A stretch of 64,000 nucleotides of DNA from Tetracentron sinense (taxonomy: Eukaryota; Streptophyta; Magnoliopsida; Trochodendrales; Trochodendraceae), in NCBI GenBank assembly GCA_015143295.1, contig CM026557.1:42851965-42915964 (forward strand), in the 5' to 3' direction. How positions within the stretch are numbered: the stretch's first letter is position 1; each line of letters begins with the position of its first letter. The translations under genes and the position numbers were made by a program. The notes beneath the pieces are model-generated. The model had not been told where the DNA came from, searched no databases, and worked only from the letters and a program-made list of their open reading frames with translations. Below, in pieces: positions 45,251 through 55,528 of this stretch.

Positions 45251-46670
45251 ATTTGGAAGCAAATATGTCGCCCTAAGGAGGAAGGGGGGTCAAATCTCAA
45301 GTCTCTAGTCCAAGTTAATAAGGCTCTGTTAGGTAAATAGGTTTGGCATTTTGAGGCGAAAAGGTAGTCTATGGCGCTCTATGATAGTGGTCAAATATGG
45401 GAAGTCATCGTGTTGGGTTCCGAGAGAGGTTAGAGGTCACAAGGAGTAGGGTTATGGAAGGGTATCATGGCAACAGCCAGTTTGGACGTTTGGAAGCAAA
45501 TTTGTCGCTCTAAGGAGGAAGGAGGGGTTAAAGTCTCAAGTTCCTGCTCTAAGTTAATAAGGCTCTGTTAGGTAAATGGGTTTGACATTTTAGGGCAGAA
45601 AGGGAGTCTGTGGCGCTCTATGATAATGGCCAAATATGGGGAGTCCTCGTGTTGGGTTCCAAGAAAGGTTAGGGGGTCACAAGGAGTGGGGTTATGGAAG
45701 GGTATCATGGCGACGGCCAGTTTGGTTGTGACTCATTTTAGGTTTAGAGTGGGACAAGGTTCAGAGGTGAGGTTTTGGAGGGACGTATAGAGTGGGTTCA
45801 CTACGCTTCAGGATGATTTTGGTCATTTGTTCTCTTTGGCCTTCGATAAGGAGGCCCTAGTAGGCGACTATGTGGAGAGGCAGAGGGAAGGGGTGGTTTG
45901 GTGTCCAAGGTTGAGACAATTTAAACGATTGAGAAATTGAGGAGGTGTCGAGGCTTTTGGCGAGAATTAGTTTGGTTTCCCCATACCCAGGGATTAGAGA
46001 TTGCAAGGTTTGGTCTAGAGATAGCCATGGTCATTTCTCCATACGATCCCTTTTACAGTCCTTTGATCTAGCTCCCTCGGTTCTATTCCCTCATCAGATA
46101 GTGTGGAATCCGGGTATCTCCTCCAAGGTATTTTTCTTTCTCTGAAATGCAACACTTAATAAGATTATCACATGTGATCACTTAACTTACAACATAGAGG
46201 GTAGAGATTAGCCAACCGATGTTATATGCGCCTCCAAGAGGACACAGTGTACCATTTGCTCCTACATTGTCCTATTGTGTTTAGTATTTGAGGTTATTTC
46301 CTCTCCCTCATGGGGGTGGATTGGGTGGTGCTTGGATAACGATATGGTCGATTCTACCTGGAGCCATCTCTTGGATGATATGGAAGGAGCGTAATCTTCA
46401 AGTCTTTGAGGACTCTCCATCATCCCTGTCTCGTATTCATGCACGTATTAGGTTGGTTGTTTGGAATGGGCAAGGCTTCAAAGTGAGGGCAAGGTAGTTC
46501 GAGAGATAGTGGGTTGAGATCCATGTATAAAGCTAAGAGACAATGATAGCCACTTTTAGTTGCATTTGAGTTTATTTGCTTGTAAACTCTAGCTGTTAGT
46601 GCTTTCATGCCTTTATATTTCGGTTCTTCTTTTTAATATATCTTGCGTAGTCACCGATCAAAAAAAAATA
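45251..46670 (+). mobile_element. 5'-truncated LINE (L1-type ORF2 3' part) in COX15 intron 5
   Basis: Frames resemble the C-terminal part of plant L1-type ORF2: GLWKGIMATA, VWSRDSHGHFSIRSL, KVFFFLW-like and WKERNLQVFEDS (zinc-binding RVT region). Stops and frame changes break it. It ends in a T-rich stretch, GTAGTCACCGATC and an A run at about 46661-46669. The first 470 bp is a diverged tandem duplication: about 45252-45486 repeats as 45487-45725 (TTTGGAAGCAAATWTGTCGC, TGGAAGGGTATCATGGC). Confidence 0.75.
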
Positions 46671-47219
46671 AGCAGTAAAAAAAGGAATAAAAAGTAGTGC
46701 TTGAGAAGAGCGCCCACAATGTACAAGAGTTACTTATTTAAACCTTCGGTTAATGAGCTCACATCCATAACTTAGGTCATAATATAGTCAAAAGGCCCCT
46801 CCTATTCTTTATGCACCATGAAATGACAATTTATGCATCTCCTACAATTCAATGGGTGCCGAGAGGAAAGGATGACAAAACTTCAATCCTTACAAATGAA
46901 AAACATATTTCCATAATAGAAGAAATAAAAATAAAAAGGTGACACTTATAAATTAGAAAGAATGGGGTAATAATAAGTTGGCAGTTGAAGTTTGCAAGGT
47001 CTTGGCACAGGATCCTAAAGAGAGAACAACTTGGCTAGAAATCTCCTGCAACTAACGTTTTCATAAGGTACTTCTAATTTAAACAAAAGCAATCCACACT
47101 CTTTCCAAAGCATGCTCAATTAAACGAGCAAGCACTTTTTTGATTTCGTTTAATGGCGCATGATGCTTTGCTATATGTGGGATCATTCTTTTATCAAATA
47201 TAAGAAGCAAGTGTGACTA

Positions 47220-47508
47220 TTTTTTTTTATCGGTAAAGCAATTTTATTAAAGAAGGGAGAAAAATACAAGAGCGAGCGACAAAACAAGAAGAGTTTACAA
47301 GACGATAAACTCAAAAACAAAGAATGCACTGCCTACGCTCTTGCCTACTCCACACCCGGAAGGAAAAGTCAATCTAACACCGGCCGCAGATCTTCCCTGT
47401 CCCTATGAAGCCCGACCCATTCCAACACACCCAGGCACAAATCCAAGATGGGGACGCCGAAATACCCTCAAAAACTCTAAGATTTCTTTCTTTCTACACC
47501 CGGGCACT
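47220..47508 (-). mobile_element. Non-LTR retroposon (SINE or truncated LINE), 289 bp
   Basis: An 11-bp target duplication, AAGTGTGACTA, lies at 47209-47219 and 47509-47519. The left edge is a poly-T run, the poly-A tail on the minus strand, followed by ATCGGTAAAGCAATTTTATT, a common plant retroposon 3' end. The insert is in COX15 intron 5, a little upstream (in gene sense downstream) of exon 5. It has no protein-coding capacity. Confidence 0.85.
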
Positions 47509-49071
47509 AAGTGTGACTACTTAGTAATCATAGAAAGAAATCTCGTAGATAAGCTATCTTTCACCTTGCTTGACAATCAAATAAACAATGAAATTAAAGC
47601 TGCAAATATCCGTGTACCCAGTAACTTGGTATGGAAAAGTTACCTGCACTGTTGATGTATTCTCAAAGAAGTTGCGCATAAGTGGCTCCATGCTAAAAAT
47701 ATCATTTGGAATCCATGTATCACCTATCTTTGGAAAAGTATTATAAGCATGGCCTGGTGATTAAGCATAAGATCAGCTATCACATCATATTACGCTTTCG
47801 GGTTTATTCACTGTATATTAGTAAAAGATGAGAAGTAAGACAAGAACAGGGATAGTTTCATACAGCATCATTTCCAGCAACAAATGCTCCTGAGACCGCA
47901 GTAATGCCAACAACAAAGCTTACAGGAAGGGCAAGCCTCTGAATTTTGGCTGCTCCACGAACCCAAGCTATTGACCCAGCAGGTGGTTCAGGCATGACCA
48001 CTGAAAAAGCAGTCCAAAGAAGGCCACAGTATATAACAAATGCCGATGTAAGATGAGCTGCTAGGCGGTAAGGGCTTACTTTTAGCTGAACATATTCAGA
48101 TACTGGCTCCTGTGAAGCAGATTAGCAGAAAAAATTGGTGAGTTAAATGAAAAAGTAACTGTAAATACATAGCAACAGAACATTAAGTCTTACCTCTAAA
48201 CCACTTTTCACCATCCACCAGCCAATCAGTCCCTGCCCGGCACCAAGTGCAAAGAGAGCAGAGAGTCTCAATCCAAGTCGTAAGGTAATAAATCCCTTAC
48301 GAAGAAAATATGTAAATGGCAGAGCAAACATGACACCCAAGCCTCGTCCCCACATCCGGTGTGCATATTCCATCCAATATATGAATTTAAAATCTTCAAT
48401 ATCCATCCCTTTGTTTACTCTGCAAGTGGTCCATCAAACAACGAACAATATCACTAAGGACTTTTACTCCAAACTGAAATGACATAATAACTACCATTAG
48501 TAGTATACTTGCATAGATAACATCAAGAGGTATGCAAACATCAAAGATGGAATTATCAATAGCCTTCCTAAGCATTAAGGACTTGGTCTACCAATAACTA
48601 ATTAAAATTACATATTTAAAAGCATTCACAATACACACTTCTTGGATAGACATTAGAAATACAAAACAAAGGCATGTTGAGAGCATTAAGAAATCTCCTA
48701 CAATACTGCAGAGGTTCATCAAAGCAGGTAATATTAATGTTAAATGCACGTATTGTGGTGTTTTCACTCACCGCTTGTACTCGGGGGGGACTGCTTGTAT
48801 TTCTCGAACTCAACCAACCATTCTTCCTCTGACAGTGGAGGGAGGCTACCAGTGAATTTCCAATCGGACATTGACAGACCAGATCGGGTGAGTCGTGTAA
48901 CACCACCAAGTACCACCATACTAAACACCCATGCAGCAGAACCAAAAAGCCATATACCAACCATTTTCTGAGCACTAGGTCCGCAGTTACTAAAAACTTC
49001 AATCCCTCCTTATTTGATGGCCATATGAATGCGGTGCAGGACATATTTCTCAAAGATGTAGAAGAAAATAC

Positions 49072-49959
49072 CTGAAATTAGCATTAAAAATTATGTCTTT
49101 GATATTTTTTTTTTCCATAATAACAAGATTAAAACATTAACATTTAATCAGAAGAAGATCATTGATGAGGGCATTCAAGCGCAATGCAAAAAAATACAAA
49201 ACCGAACTTGAATGAACCACAAGAAGTTTAAACTTAAGAATCACAAATTTACTCCATCTTCCTAAGAATGTGCAGGTCAGTCTAGGTCTGAACAATATAA
49301 AATAAGACAAAAGTAGTGGAACTAAAGCTTTCTTATGATCCAATCCATAAGCACGTGCCAAGTCTTTTATAGCAGTAAGTGAAAGAGCATGACTTTTATT
49401 GGATGAGGAAAAATCCTAGGAATAATGAATAGAATAAAAGCAGGTAACCAATAGTCAGTAAGCAAAAAGGCATCAGGAGAATAGTGTTGAAGCAAAGACT
49501 GAATGCGGTCAAGTGGGATTATTATTGCATGCAATCTCTTACATATTTATATTACATTCCCAAATTACCAGGGAATCATTGTAATTAGGAACACCATAAA
49601 TTCCAAAATCACGATTCTACAATATCCAAAAAGGTCCAAAACAATGACTATAAATAGTTATATTATATGTGCTTATATACATGCATATATGAGAGAGAGA
49701 GAGAGAGAATATCATATTGAGGAAAAAAAAAAGAATCCCCATAAAAGAACAAAAGACCAAAAAAGTAGGAATTTATCAAAGGTCTCACTTCTAACCCCCC
49801 CCCCCCCCCCCCCCCCAACATGACTTAAAAAATCAACCACCTCTCCAGCCTCTCAACAAATACATCAAACAATTTAATCAATTTCAGAAAAAACGACTTC
49901 CAACTTATGACTTTCAATATATATATATATATATTGAAAGTCATAACTCAGATCTCTTG
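49072..49959. other. Upstream flank of COX15; simple repeats
   Basis: No exon for a COX15 presequence could be identified. Simple repeats are GA at 49690-49708, a 22-base poly-C at 49795-49816 and an AT-centred perfect palindrome at about 49905-49945 (TTATGACTTTCAATATATAT and its inverse). The palindrome marks the left edge of the pararetroviral block. Confidence 0.5.
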
Positions 49960-49969
49960 AACGATCTCG

Positions 49970-50300
49970 ACAGGACCCTTTTGAACAAACAGAAGAAAGA
50001 GGATGTACAGGAGCCTTAAGAAGTCAGGCTAGACAAACACACAAGCCAACTAAAGAGCACACAAAAGAACACTAGAGCAAGCTAAGAGGTCGGGACACTA
50101 CCCCCGGTTATGCTTCAAATGAAAGAAAAGAGCTCAATTTATAGAGCTTACAAGCATACTACTATAAACTCACGGGTCTCCTATTCACGACATTATTCAC
50201 ATCGCTATACACTGTCACTGTAGCAAAAGTCACTGTAATGTTATTGTAACAGTGCGTGACTTGTTATCTTAATATTTTGAACAATCTACAAACTTCTAGA
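49970..50300 (-). promoter_or_regulatory. Pararetroviral promoter/terminator region, copy 1
   Basis: On the minus strand it contains repeated CACTGTAG/TACAGTGA units, a TATA-like CTCTATAAATTGAGC and a downstream transcribed leader with TTCTTAAGGCTCCTGTACAT. It is homologous to 54808-55250 and, in reverse orientation, to 56860-57300. It stops short of the last 100 bases present in the other two. Confidence 0.65.
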
Positions 50301-50319
50301 AGCATGTGAGACAGCTGGC

Positions 50320-51590
50320 AATGGGTCATGGATCAGTAACCATTTCATCATTCGGAGGGTCGAGGTTTAAGAAGTCCATATCATGTTCTTCATCAATATC
50401 AGAGTCAGCATATGTCAATTCTGTGCGATGGGTTTGATTAAAGTATCTAAGGGGTTCAAGAGGATTGTTAACATTCTGGTAAACATGATGAAGAGCACCA
50501 CAGATTTCAAAAGAGTCATTGATTGTGCCTTGCATGATCTTGGAGTACAAAAGATGCCATCGAAGAGAAATATGCTTATCCTTAGAGAAGACGAGGATCT
50601 GTTTAGTTTGGGAGAGAATGCGCTAATTATGGGTTTGATTTAAAAACGTTTGAATGCGAATTAAGTCATTCACCTTCCTGCACTGAAGTTCTTGTACTGT
50701 ATAGAATGATTTAGTTCGAGTATGGGCAGGAGGATTATTATCGGGATCAAAATGATGAATAGGGATGATGTGTATTGTAGGATGGCAAAGATAACTGTCA
50801 TGGTCCAATTCAGGGCAAGAATTAATAACTTTAAGATAAAGATATTTGTCATATAGATTATAGCGAGCAATGGAACAAGCTTCTTGAATACAGTCAGGGA
50901 AGTCAAGGAGATCATCAAGAGAATCAGATTCAATGCCAGTAGTGAATCCATTTTCAAATAACCAAATTTTTGTCTCTTGGTCAACATGGGGAGGGATGAC
51001 CATTAGGTTGTTATAATAGACTTGAAATATATGACCAATAGTAAAGCATGGATCATTTCTTTCGAATGCAGCATATGTATCTAACCACTTTTGTTGGCTA
51101 GAAAGAGTATAGTTACGTATTTTTGCTTGGATATCCAAAGGAATGTCAAAGATAGCACAATGAATATTATTCGAAACGGTACCAACTAAAGCTTTTTTGG
51201 ATCCAAGGGTTTGGAGAAAGTAGGAGAACAAAAGCTTAAGTAGGCAGGACTGGGAAGATAATAGAAAGGAGTCTCTGGTTCGTGTCTAAAGGAGATATTC
51301 GAACTTAACTTGAACTTTTTGTGTTCTGGATCAAAGGAGATGTCAGAGTTTATAGACGTTGCTAATTTGGATAAAAAAAATAGCTCTTATGGTTTCTTCA
51401 AGATGGCCTTTGTATTTCTTGGAAAACCATAAGTTATCAAGGAGACAAATCTCGTGTTTAGAAAGACCCAAAACGGGGAAAGGGTAAGCATAGTTCATAT
51501 TTTGGATGTGTTCGAGGAAGATGTCACCAAAAAGTTCACCAGGTTTAGAAACAGGAAGAGATGAATTGCATTTGTCTATATTCACCTAGA
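50320..51590 (-). pseudogene. Unknown last ORF of pararetrovirus unit 1 (possible transactivator position)
   Basis: Three frame pieces (51585-51343, 51231-50623, 50550-50326) together match the plus-strand copy at 55529-56850. Visible phrases are VSKPGELFGDIFLEHIQNMN, ALVGTVSNNIHCAIFDIPLD and QQKWLDTYAAFERNDPCF, with an acidic Asp-rich C-terminus ending NDEMVTDP. It is the last ORF before the promoter region, where some Caulimoviridae encode the translation transactivator. I see no certain viroplasmin motif, so the function is unknown. Its N-terminus is replaced by the capsid fusion described separately. Confidence 0.6.
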
Positions 51591-52524
51591 CTATTCCACC
51601 ATTCACGGAGTCGTCCATGAAGTCGAGTGACTAGTTTTTGAATTACCATACTCACGGTAGTTCCAAGAATGAGGATTTCAGTGTTGCACCATGTAAACAT
51701 TTCAAAGAGACGTTCTTGCCATTTTGATGGAGGGATATTGTCTAGAGTGAAGAATTGTTTAGCATCGAGATGAGGTATCCTAAGATGCAGAGGTATATCC
51801 GGAGGTTCAAGTGGTTCTTCTATATGAGGGTCATCAACGTCAGGAGTGTCCATCATAAAGGTAAGAGGGGCAATCTAAGATAGAGCAGATGAAGAAGTGT
51901 CATCATCTGTCTGAGTTTCAATGGTAGAATTACTTTCAGTGTCTGTAAGAGAAACTAGAAATAATGCTGGTTCAACTGGTTTAGTCAAGTTTTTGAGAAA
52001 AGAAGCTATAGGATTTGGTTGATCTTTTTCTAAAAGGAGGGACAAAAGTGGTTCTGAGGAGGAAGCACCAGTGACAGGGTCTTGAGGTACATATTGAGGA
52101 GTTAGTGTATAAAGTGGGTCACGAACAGTGGTTAAAGACTGAGTTGTTAATGTAGGTGGTAACCCAACTGTTACTGGAGGTGATTGTTGTGTCATTACCG
52201 AGGGTGGTATTGGTAAAGATGATGGAGGTGATAACTTAGGGATATTATGATCTGGAGCTGTAGGTATCCAGGGTCTGATCTAAAAGGGCTATGAGTTGTA
52301 TCAAATACTAAGGGTTGCATAGTATGGAGAATAGGTGCATACCTAGGTGGAGGTTGAAAGGTAAGTCCAGGAGGTAGACTAGATCCAAAAGTTGGAGGAA
52401 AAGAAGTTTGGAAGTAATTTCGTTCACGTTCTTCCTGTCGAGATCGTTTAAGAGATCTGAGTTGATTTTCAAGATGAAGTTTTTCAAATATCTTTTGACT
52501 CATCAATTGCCACGAATAATTCAT
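51545..52524 (-). pseudogene. Pararetroviral linker and capsid N-terminal part, unit 1
   Basis: Frames 52524-52195 and 52195-51875 are Pro/Ser/Thr-rich linker. The frame at 51856-51545 has LEPPDIPLHLRIP then WNSLGEYRQMQF, resembling the start of the capsid region of petuvirus-like genomes. At about 51570-51590 the sequence switches into the unknown ORF through the short shared string TCATCTCTTCCTGTTTC. Frame changes separate the pieces. Confidence 0.6.
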
Positions 52525-52617
52525 ATCTTTAACAGATGTAGCGATATGATAGAGTTCGGATTTTAAGAGAGAGATCTGACCTTGACATTGTTGTATGAGA
52601 AGATCTGTAGAACTGAA

Positions 52618-54242
52618 CTATTGAGAGATAGTAGAGGTTAATGATTTTTGATTTTCAAGGATGGAATGAAGTGTAATATTTTGGTGTCGAGAATTCTCAG
52701 CTTGCCATTTTAGAGAAGCTTCAGCAGCAGTGATTGCTCTTCCAATAGTAGACTTGATTTTCCATGTATGTTGTTCATTGAGTTGAGCATAGGAAAAATC
52801 GTCCAAAGGAGGAAAGTCTGGAGGATATGTAGCTGAAGATGGTTGAAACATAAAACATTCGGGAAGTTCGGCAAGAGATTTTTGTCCTGAGAAATAAGAC
52901 ATTGATTCACTAGAATTAATTTGTTTGTATTTCATCATAAGTTCATCATTGGGAGAAAGAAGAACTCTCTTAAGGGCTTTTTGATAATAAGGTGAATGAG
53001 GTTGTGAGACTGGTTGGGAAGGAACTGAGGGTACAGGTTTAGGAGAAGGCTTATCTGGCGGATCTGGTGGTTTACTCAGTAGAGGAGGTTTAGAGCGAGA
53101 GTATAAGACGTAATAATTGACTTTGCCAGAGGGATGGCCTAGAAGGCCTACTTCCGGATCTCCTGCTTCATATCGTTCATGAAGAAGTTGTTGAGATGTT
53201 TTCTTCCTTGTACCGAGTTTAATAGAAATGATATCATAATCATTATCAAATTCATAATTGAGGCAATCTTCACAAGAGCAAATATCACAAGGGATATAAA
53301 AGGAATTGGAAATTCGTGTAATGGAAACTCTTGTAGGGGAAGGAATAACTTCAGGAGTAAGCATCATCTGAGTAGGTGGAGAAAGAGCTGTAGTGAAAAC
53401 AGATGGGGTATCGTTAGATGTAGTTGGAAGGAACTGTGTTTCCACAGTACCATCAGAATGTCTAATGAAGAGTGGTTTGTCTGACTGAACCGGTTTATTT
53501 TCATTATGAATGGTCTCATAATGAGTAATCCATTTTGTGGGTAAGAGTGTAGTAAGTTTAGACATACTAAGTTGGCGAGCAACATAAGTACAGTGAGGTA
53601 CCTTTCCAGCATCAACTTTGATCATAAGAGCATCATCAGTGCAAGCAAAGTCTGGAACCATCATATCAAAGGCATGATTTTGAAGACAATAAGTCATTCG
53701 ATAATAAAGAGTAGCTGCATAGGTAGTAGAGATTAAAGGAGCACCTTCAATCTGAATTTGAACCTTTAGAGCATCTATTAGATAAGGATCTTGTAGAGGC
53801 ATGTTAAAGTTTGGGAAAAGGGTAATGAATATCGTGTCAGAGCTGAGTGTGGTTTGAACTGTACCGATAGAGGCATGTTGGTATTCTTTGAATCTTGTGT
53901 CCAACAGGGATATCCTGGAGACAACAGGGAGACCTTTTCGTCCACAAAAGGTTAAAGTCAACTTGATTGCACCAAAGTGTAGATGGGTGTATCCATCTCG
54001 AATCCAAGGAGTGATAAGTTCTCTTGGTAACGAGAGCGTATGAAAGGACTCTTGATCAGAGGCATTTCAGAAATACAACCATAAATACTATAAGGGTTAA
54101 TTACAGGATAAGATGTAGGAGGGACTCGAACATTTTCAGGTTGATAGTCTATTTCATATAAGTAATCTAACTTAGAAGAAGAAACAGTGCGGAAAGAATG
54201 AGAATTAGATAAACTAGAGGTAGAAAGACGAGCAGATTCCAT
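52618..54242 (-). pseudogene. Pararetroviral movement protein, unit 1, frameshifted
   Basis: The N-terminal piece is 54242-53958 and the main frame is 53961-52618 (447 codons). A frame change near 53990 splits the 30K-type movement domain. Landmarks include TLTFCGRKGLPVVSRISLLD and LQDPYLIDALKVQIQIEGA, the latter aligning with the ...DP-ILEALTLNV... region of the second lineage at 63213. The C-terminal half is Pro/Ser-rich with PPLLSKPPDPPDKPSPKPVP. Movement proteins carry plant viruses through plasmodesmata. This copy cannot be made intact. Confidence 0.75.
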
Positions 54243-54792
54243 GAGTTTAAAGAGTCTATCCCCTTAGCTATTATCCTTTGATAAGCAGTGTTATCTAGTG
54301 AGCAAAACTGGTGTTGGCGAGTATTTCAAAAATAGTCAATTAAGATTTTGACAAACGTGGTAGTGAAACCCATGATCATACACCACATGCCCTTGACCAC
54401 ATAACGGCACTCTCCTGGCCTCGGAGGGTCAAGGCATTCCCCAGTGCATACTGATCATGTTTCCCACGGATATGTTCATACTTATTCCATAAGCTATGAG
54501 ATGGTCCGTACTATGTGTTAATTTAAGTTTATAGTTTTCTGTCAGATAGTCAACCTCCCGTTTTCTGATATGAGAGATCCACGCAAAGTAGCAATCACAG
54601 AGCATACTGGTCAGGGGGACTATGCTTCATGCTGGTCTGAGATATTAAAATAACGTACTCAGTAAAGAAATATAAGCCAACAAAGATCCATGCTCAATAA
54701 GATAAAAAAAAGTTATCTCAGGTAATAGATCCAGGGATAGGATCTTAGTTTAAGTGATCATGTTCTGCGAACAAGGAGCCATGTTAGTGTTA

Positions 54793-54805
54793 GGCTCTGA
54801 TACCA
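54793..54805 (-). other. Primer-binding site complementary to initiator tRNA-Met
   Basis: The minus strand reads TGGTATCAGAGCC, the standard plant pararetrovirus and retroelement tRNA-Met primer site. It follows the promoter-region end (CATCTCCCCTAT) by a few bases and precedes the movement-protein leader, defining minus-strand polarity. Confidence 0.9.
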
Positions 54806-54807
54806 TT

Positions 54808-55250
54808 ATAGGGGAGATGAGAGAGATAAGCTAAAACAAACAAAAACAAGCTAAGCAAGCTTTAATACATAAGAGGGATATATTTACAGACTGAGGAATG
54901 AGGTCGAAACCTTTGAACAAACAGAAGAAAGAGGATGTGCAGGAGCCTTAAGAAGTCGAGTTAGACAAGCACACAAACCAACTAAAGAGCACACAAGAGA
55001 ACACTAGAGCAAGTTAAAAGATCAGGACACTACCCCCGGTTATGCCTCAAATGAAAGGAAAGAGCTCAATATATAGAGCTTATAAGCATACTACTATAGA
55101 CTCACGAGTCTACTATTCACGACACTATTCACATCACTGTAGACTGTCACTGTAGCAAAAGTCACTGTAGTGTTATTGTAGCAGTACGTGACTTAAGAGT
55201 TATCTTGATATTTTAAATATCTAATCTGATTTTTCAGAATATCTATCTAC
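54808..55250 (-). promoter_or_regulatory. Pararetroviral promoter/terminator region, copy 2
   Basis: This is a direct repeat of 49970-50300 and an inverted repeat of 56860-57380. Minus strand: TACAGTGA-type repeats, CTATATATTGAGCTC TATA region, then TTAAAGCTTGCTTAGC and CTCTCATCTCCCCTAT next to the primer site. Confidence 0.65.
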
Positions 55251-55528
55251 CAAAGACATTTGGTTTTAGTTTTGCTCATCTACTATAACTATGTACTATA
55301 CAACCAGTCGGACGGCCTCCAACCAAGGTTTCTACACAGTTTGTTATCTTGATAGCACACCTTAATTTCTACGGGCATATGCTCCCATCTCTCTACGCTG
55401 GTGTATATCTAGATAATAAAAACAAAACAAACAAAGATACTTGGTCCTTCCACTTCACCCTTTACATCGCTATTAACTTTTATTCTAATCTTTTTATATG
55501 GCACTACTTTTCTCTTATGCAGATAACA

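Larger units (their letters stand above)
44403..49071 (-). pseudogene. COX15: COX15 (mitochondrial heme A synthase) gene copy with multiple lesions
   Basis: Six exons are recognisable (minus): 49071-48772, 48419-48194, 48109-47864, 47753-47644, 44803-44672, 44573-44403. They encode MVGIWLFGSAAWVFSMVVLG, WMEYAHRMWGRGLGVMFALP, GAGQGLIGWWMVKSG, HAYNTFPKIGDTWIP, LNHRILATATLLSIG and VPVSLGSANQAGAL. COX15 converts heme O to heme A for cytochrome oxidase in the inner membrane. Lesions: a missing base near 48980-48984 shifts LVTA out of frame with GPSAQKM; seven C at the QSP site near 48783-48789, where five are expected, shifts the frame again before EYKR; the exon 4 donor at 47863 reads GCTGTATG, so GT splicing leaves the next exon out of frame; and the family's SAHQAG reads SANQAG, losing a conserved heme-region His. 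The N-terminal presequence exon was not found. Homopolymer assembly errors could explain the indels but not the His change. Confidence 0.85.
49965..55260 (-). mobile_element. Endogenous pararetrovirus-like unit 1, internally deleted
   Basis: Reading on the minus strand: promoter region (55250-54808), tRNA-Met primer site, 550-base leader, movement protein, capsid N-terminal part, then an abrupt switch to an unknown ORF and a second promoter region (50300-49970). The two promoter regions are direct repeats. This is the terminal redundancy expected of an integrated Caulimoviridae genome, or could be read as LTRs. The rest of capsid, protease, RT and RNase H is missing. Coding regions are broken by frame changes. 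Movement protein and primer site support plant pararetrovirus ancestry. Confidence 0.75.

Noticed and set aside
47341..47655. 104-codon plus-strand frame
   Set aside because: It runs from a retroposon insertion into the antisense of COX15 exon 5, so it is a chance frame.
47850..47870. A U12-type or other non-GT intron at COX15 exon 4
   Set aside because: The donor TATGAAACT does not match ATATCC or GTATCC. A lost G beside the GT explains it more simply.
48616..49053. 145-codon minus frame as a separate protein
   Set aside because: It is the COX15 exon read in the wrong frame after the frame break. Only its first part (to LVTA) is COX15 coding.
49965..55260. Calling unit 1 a simple LTR retrotransposon
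   Set aside because: A movement protein and capsid of caulimovirid type are present, no integrase is present, and the end repeats are explained by terminal redundancy. The LTR reading is kept only as an alternative.
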